From Phocaeicola massiliensis B84634 = Timone 84634 = DSM 17679 = JCM 13223 (lineage in GTDB: Bacteria > Bacteroidota > Bacteroidia > Bacteroidales > Bacteroidaceae), in contig NZ_KB905475.1 of the NCBI RefSeq assembly GCF_000382445.1, positions 124,001 through 188,000 on the forward strand: a DNA stretch of 64,000 nucleotides, in the 5' to 3' direction. Position 1 is the first letter of the stretch, and each line of letters begins with the position of its first letter. The notes under the pieces are model-generated. The model saw only the letters and a program-made list of their open reading frames with translations, made no database searches and had not been told where the DNA came from. Positions 62,645 through 64,000 of the stretch are shown here, piece after piece. The position numbers and the translations under genes were made by a program.

Positions 62645-63700
62645 ATGAAACTGTCGCAATTTAAATTTAAACTGCCGGAAGAAAAGATAGCTTTGCATCC
62701 GGCCAAGTACAGAGATGAGTCGCGTCTGATGGTTGTTCACAAATCAACAGGCCAAATCGAGCACAAGGTATTCAAGGATATCTTGGAGTATTTTGATGAT
62801 AAAGATGTGTTTATCTTTAATGATACGAAAGTCTTCCCTGCGCGTTTGTATGGAAATAAAGAGAAAACCGGTGCACGTATCGAGGTTTTTTTGTTGCGTG
62901 AACTGAATGAGGAGCTTCGCTTGTGGGATGTATTGGTAGATCCGGCACGTAAGATCCGTATTGGTAATAAGTTGTATTTTGGTGATGACGACTCTATGGT
63001 GGCCGAAGTTATTGATAATACCACTTCTCGCGGACGTACTTTGCGATTCCTTTATGACGGTCCTCACGATGAGTTTAAGAAAGCTCTTTATGCTTTGGGT
63101 GAGGCTCCGCTGCCCAGTTTCATCCGTCGTCCGGTAGAAGAAGAAGATGCAGAACGTTTCCAGACCATTTTTGCTAAAAATGAAGGTGCGGTAACAGCTC
63201 CGACGGCAGGACTTCATTTTAGCCGTGAGTTGATGAAACGTATGGAAATCAAGGGAATAGATTTCGCTTATGTGACAATGCATGCCGGATTGGGTAATTT
63301 CCGCGAAATTGATGTGGAAGATCTTACCAAGCATAAGATGGATTCTGAACAGATGTTTGTTGATGCTAAAGCTTGTAATATTGTCAATCAGGCAAAAGAT
63401 GAGAACAGACGTGTTTGTGCGGTAGGTACTACTGTGATGCGTGCAATAGAAACGGCTGTCGGTACAGACGGGCATCTCAAGGAATTCGAAGGCTGGACAA
63501 ATAAGTTTATTTTTCCTCCATACGATTTTTCGGTGGCCAACAGCATGGTCACTAACTTCCACATGCCGCTTTCCACATTACTGATGCTGGTGGCTGCCTA
63601 TGGTGGTTATGATTTGGTTATGGAAGCTTATAACACTGCTTTGAAGGAAGATTATCGTTTTGGTACGTATGGTGATGCTATGCTGATTTTAGATAAATAG
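62645..63700 (+). CDS. queA: S-adenosylmethionine:tRNA ribosyltransferase-isomerase
   Basis: 351 residues. Transfers and isomerises the ribose of SAM onto preQ1 at tRNA position 34, making epoxyqueuosine. QueA motifs: [84 protein letters not shown]. Full length. 11 bp after truB; continues the tRNA-modification run. Confidence 0.96.
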   Translation: MKLSQFKFKLPEEKIALHPAKYRDESRLMVVHKSTGQIEHKVFKDILEYFDDKDVFIFNDTKVFPARLYGNKEKTGARIEVFLLRELNEELRLWDVLVDPARKIRIGNKLYFGDDDSMVAEVIDNTTSRGRTLRFLYDGPHDEFKKALYALGEAPLPSFIRRPVEEEDAERFQTIFAKNEGAVTAPTAGLHFSRELMKRMEIKGIDFAYVTMHAGLGNFREIDVEDLTKHKMDSEQMFVDAKACNIVNQAKDENRRVCAVGTTVMRAIETAVGTDGHLKEFEGWTNKFIFPPYDFSVANSMVTNFHMPLSTLLMLVAAYGGYDLVMEAYNTALKEDYRFGTYGDAMLILDK

Positions 63701-63724
63701 CAAGATAAGTAAAAGGCACTGTGT

Positions 63725-64000
63725 ATGAAGGTTTATTTAGGGCTTGGAACTAATTTAGGCGATAAGGAAGCCAATTTGCATACGGCTGTGCAACAAATAA
63801 ATATGCGGATAGGGAAGGTGACTTCCCTTTCCGCTTTTTATGTTACTGCTCCTTGGGGCTTCTCTTCCGAGCATTCTTTCCTGAATGCTGCCTGTTGTGT
63901 CGATACTTCTCTTTCTCCCTTTGAAGTTTTAGAAAAAACTCAGTCGATAGAGCGTGATTTAGGTCGCACAAAGAAGTCTGTTGATGGTAACTATAGTGAC
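63725..64000 (+). CDS. folK: HPPK (folate biosynthesis pyrophosphokinase), 5' part cut by window end
   Basis: 92 codons present from ATG 63725; continues beyond the window. MKVYLGLGTNLGDKEANLHTA is the family start, with SAFYVTAPWGFSSEHSFLNA and IERDLGRTK, the ATP/pterin-binding segments. Transfers pyrophosphate from ATP to 6-hydroxymethyl-7,8-dihydropterin. Continues the operon with queA, 24 bp apart. Confidence 0.9.
   Translation, partial: MKVYLGLGTNLGDKEANLHTAVQQINMRIGKVTSLSAFYVTAPWGFSSEHSFLNAACCVDTSLSPFEVLEKTQSIERDLGRTKKSVDGNYSD

Overview
The window looks like chromosomal DNA of a gut Bacteroidales species, most likely Bacteroides or Phocaeicola. Evidence: a SusC/SusD pair, a BlaI/M56 pair, 6-bladed beta-propeller proteins, an S-type sulfatase, DUF4294 and DUF3098 proteins, the order ftsX-DUF3098-uppP-truB-queA-folK, and many promoters of the Bacteroidetes type (-7 box TAnnTTTG). 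The species is not proved by anything I can see. All calls come from reading the sequence; no database search was run.

Layout. 1-3303: 3' part of nadB and a secreted beta-helix/PDZ protein. 3512-10665 (minus): SusC, SusD, a calcineurin-like phosphoesterase lipoprotein and a PHP-domain phosphodiesterase, which read as a phosphoester-directed uptake locus with no glycosidase. 10932-13546: rubrerythrin and a SulP anion transporter. 13648-26002: accessory region built around peptide secretion (below). 26024-33307: housekeeping and conserved genes (radical SAM protein, HHH protein, DUF4294, TrmH-type methylase, nadA, rdgB). 33808-38842: BlaI-M56 pair followed by two beta-propeller proteins and an outer-membrane-type protein. 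38858-48450: YitT, LeuS, a lipoprotein, a tricorn-like S41 protease and an S-type sulfatase. 49115-56431: ABC-F protein, a lipoprotein with a PagL-like lipid A deacylase, a receptor remnant, a possible Cys/His hydrolase, acetyl-CoA hydrolase/CoA-transferase. 56918-64000: miaB-FKBP, then the envelope/tRNA-modification operon ending in a cut-off folK.

The most notable system is at 13.8-26.0 kb. Five short genes, four of them under 55 codons, encode peptides with double-glycine leaders. They sit beside a C39-peptidase ABC exporter, an HlyD adaptor, a TolC-type channel, two intact and one broken copy of a small membrane protein (candidate immunity proteins), a two-component system and a membrane-bound MutS-like ATPase. 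Six promoters here share one architecture: 11-bp-spaced TGTTAT repeats ending exactly 22 bp from a TAnnTTTG box. This predicts one regulon run by the adjacent histidine kinase and OmpR-type regulator, covering peptides, exporter, membrane proteins, a small secreted protein and the MutS-like ATPase. The operator in front of the kinase lies exactly 22 bp from the -7 boxes of both divergent promoters. An insertion-sequence remnant fused to the broken membrane gene shows that the locus has been rearranged.

Other non-coding structure: three copies of a BIME-like paired-hairpin repeat, each just 3' of a minus-strand gene; two arrays of three phased 21-22 bp repeats; a BlaI-type palindrome; several intrinsic terminators; and a possible structured RNA ahead of the ABC-F gene.
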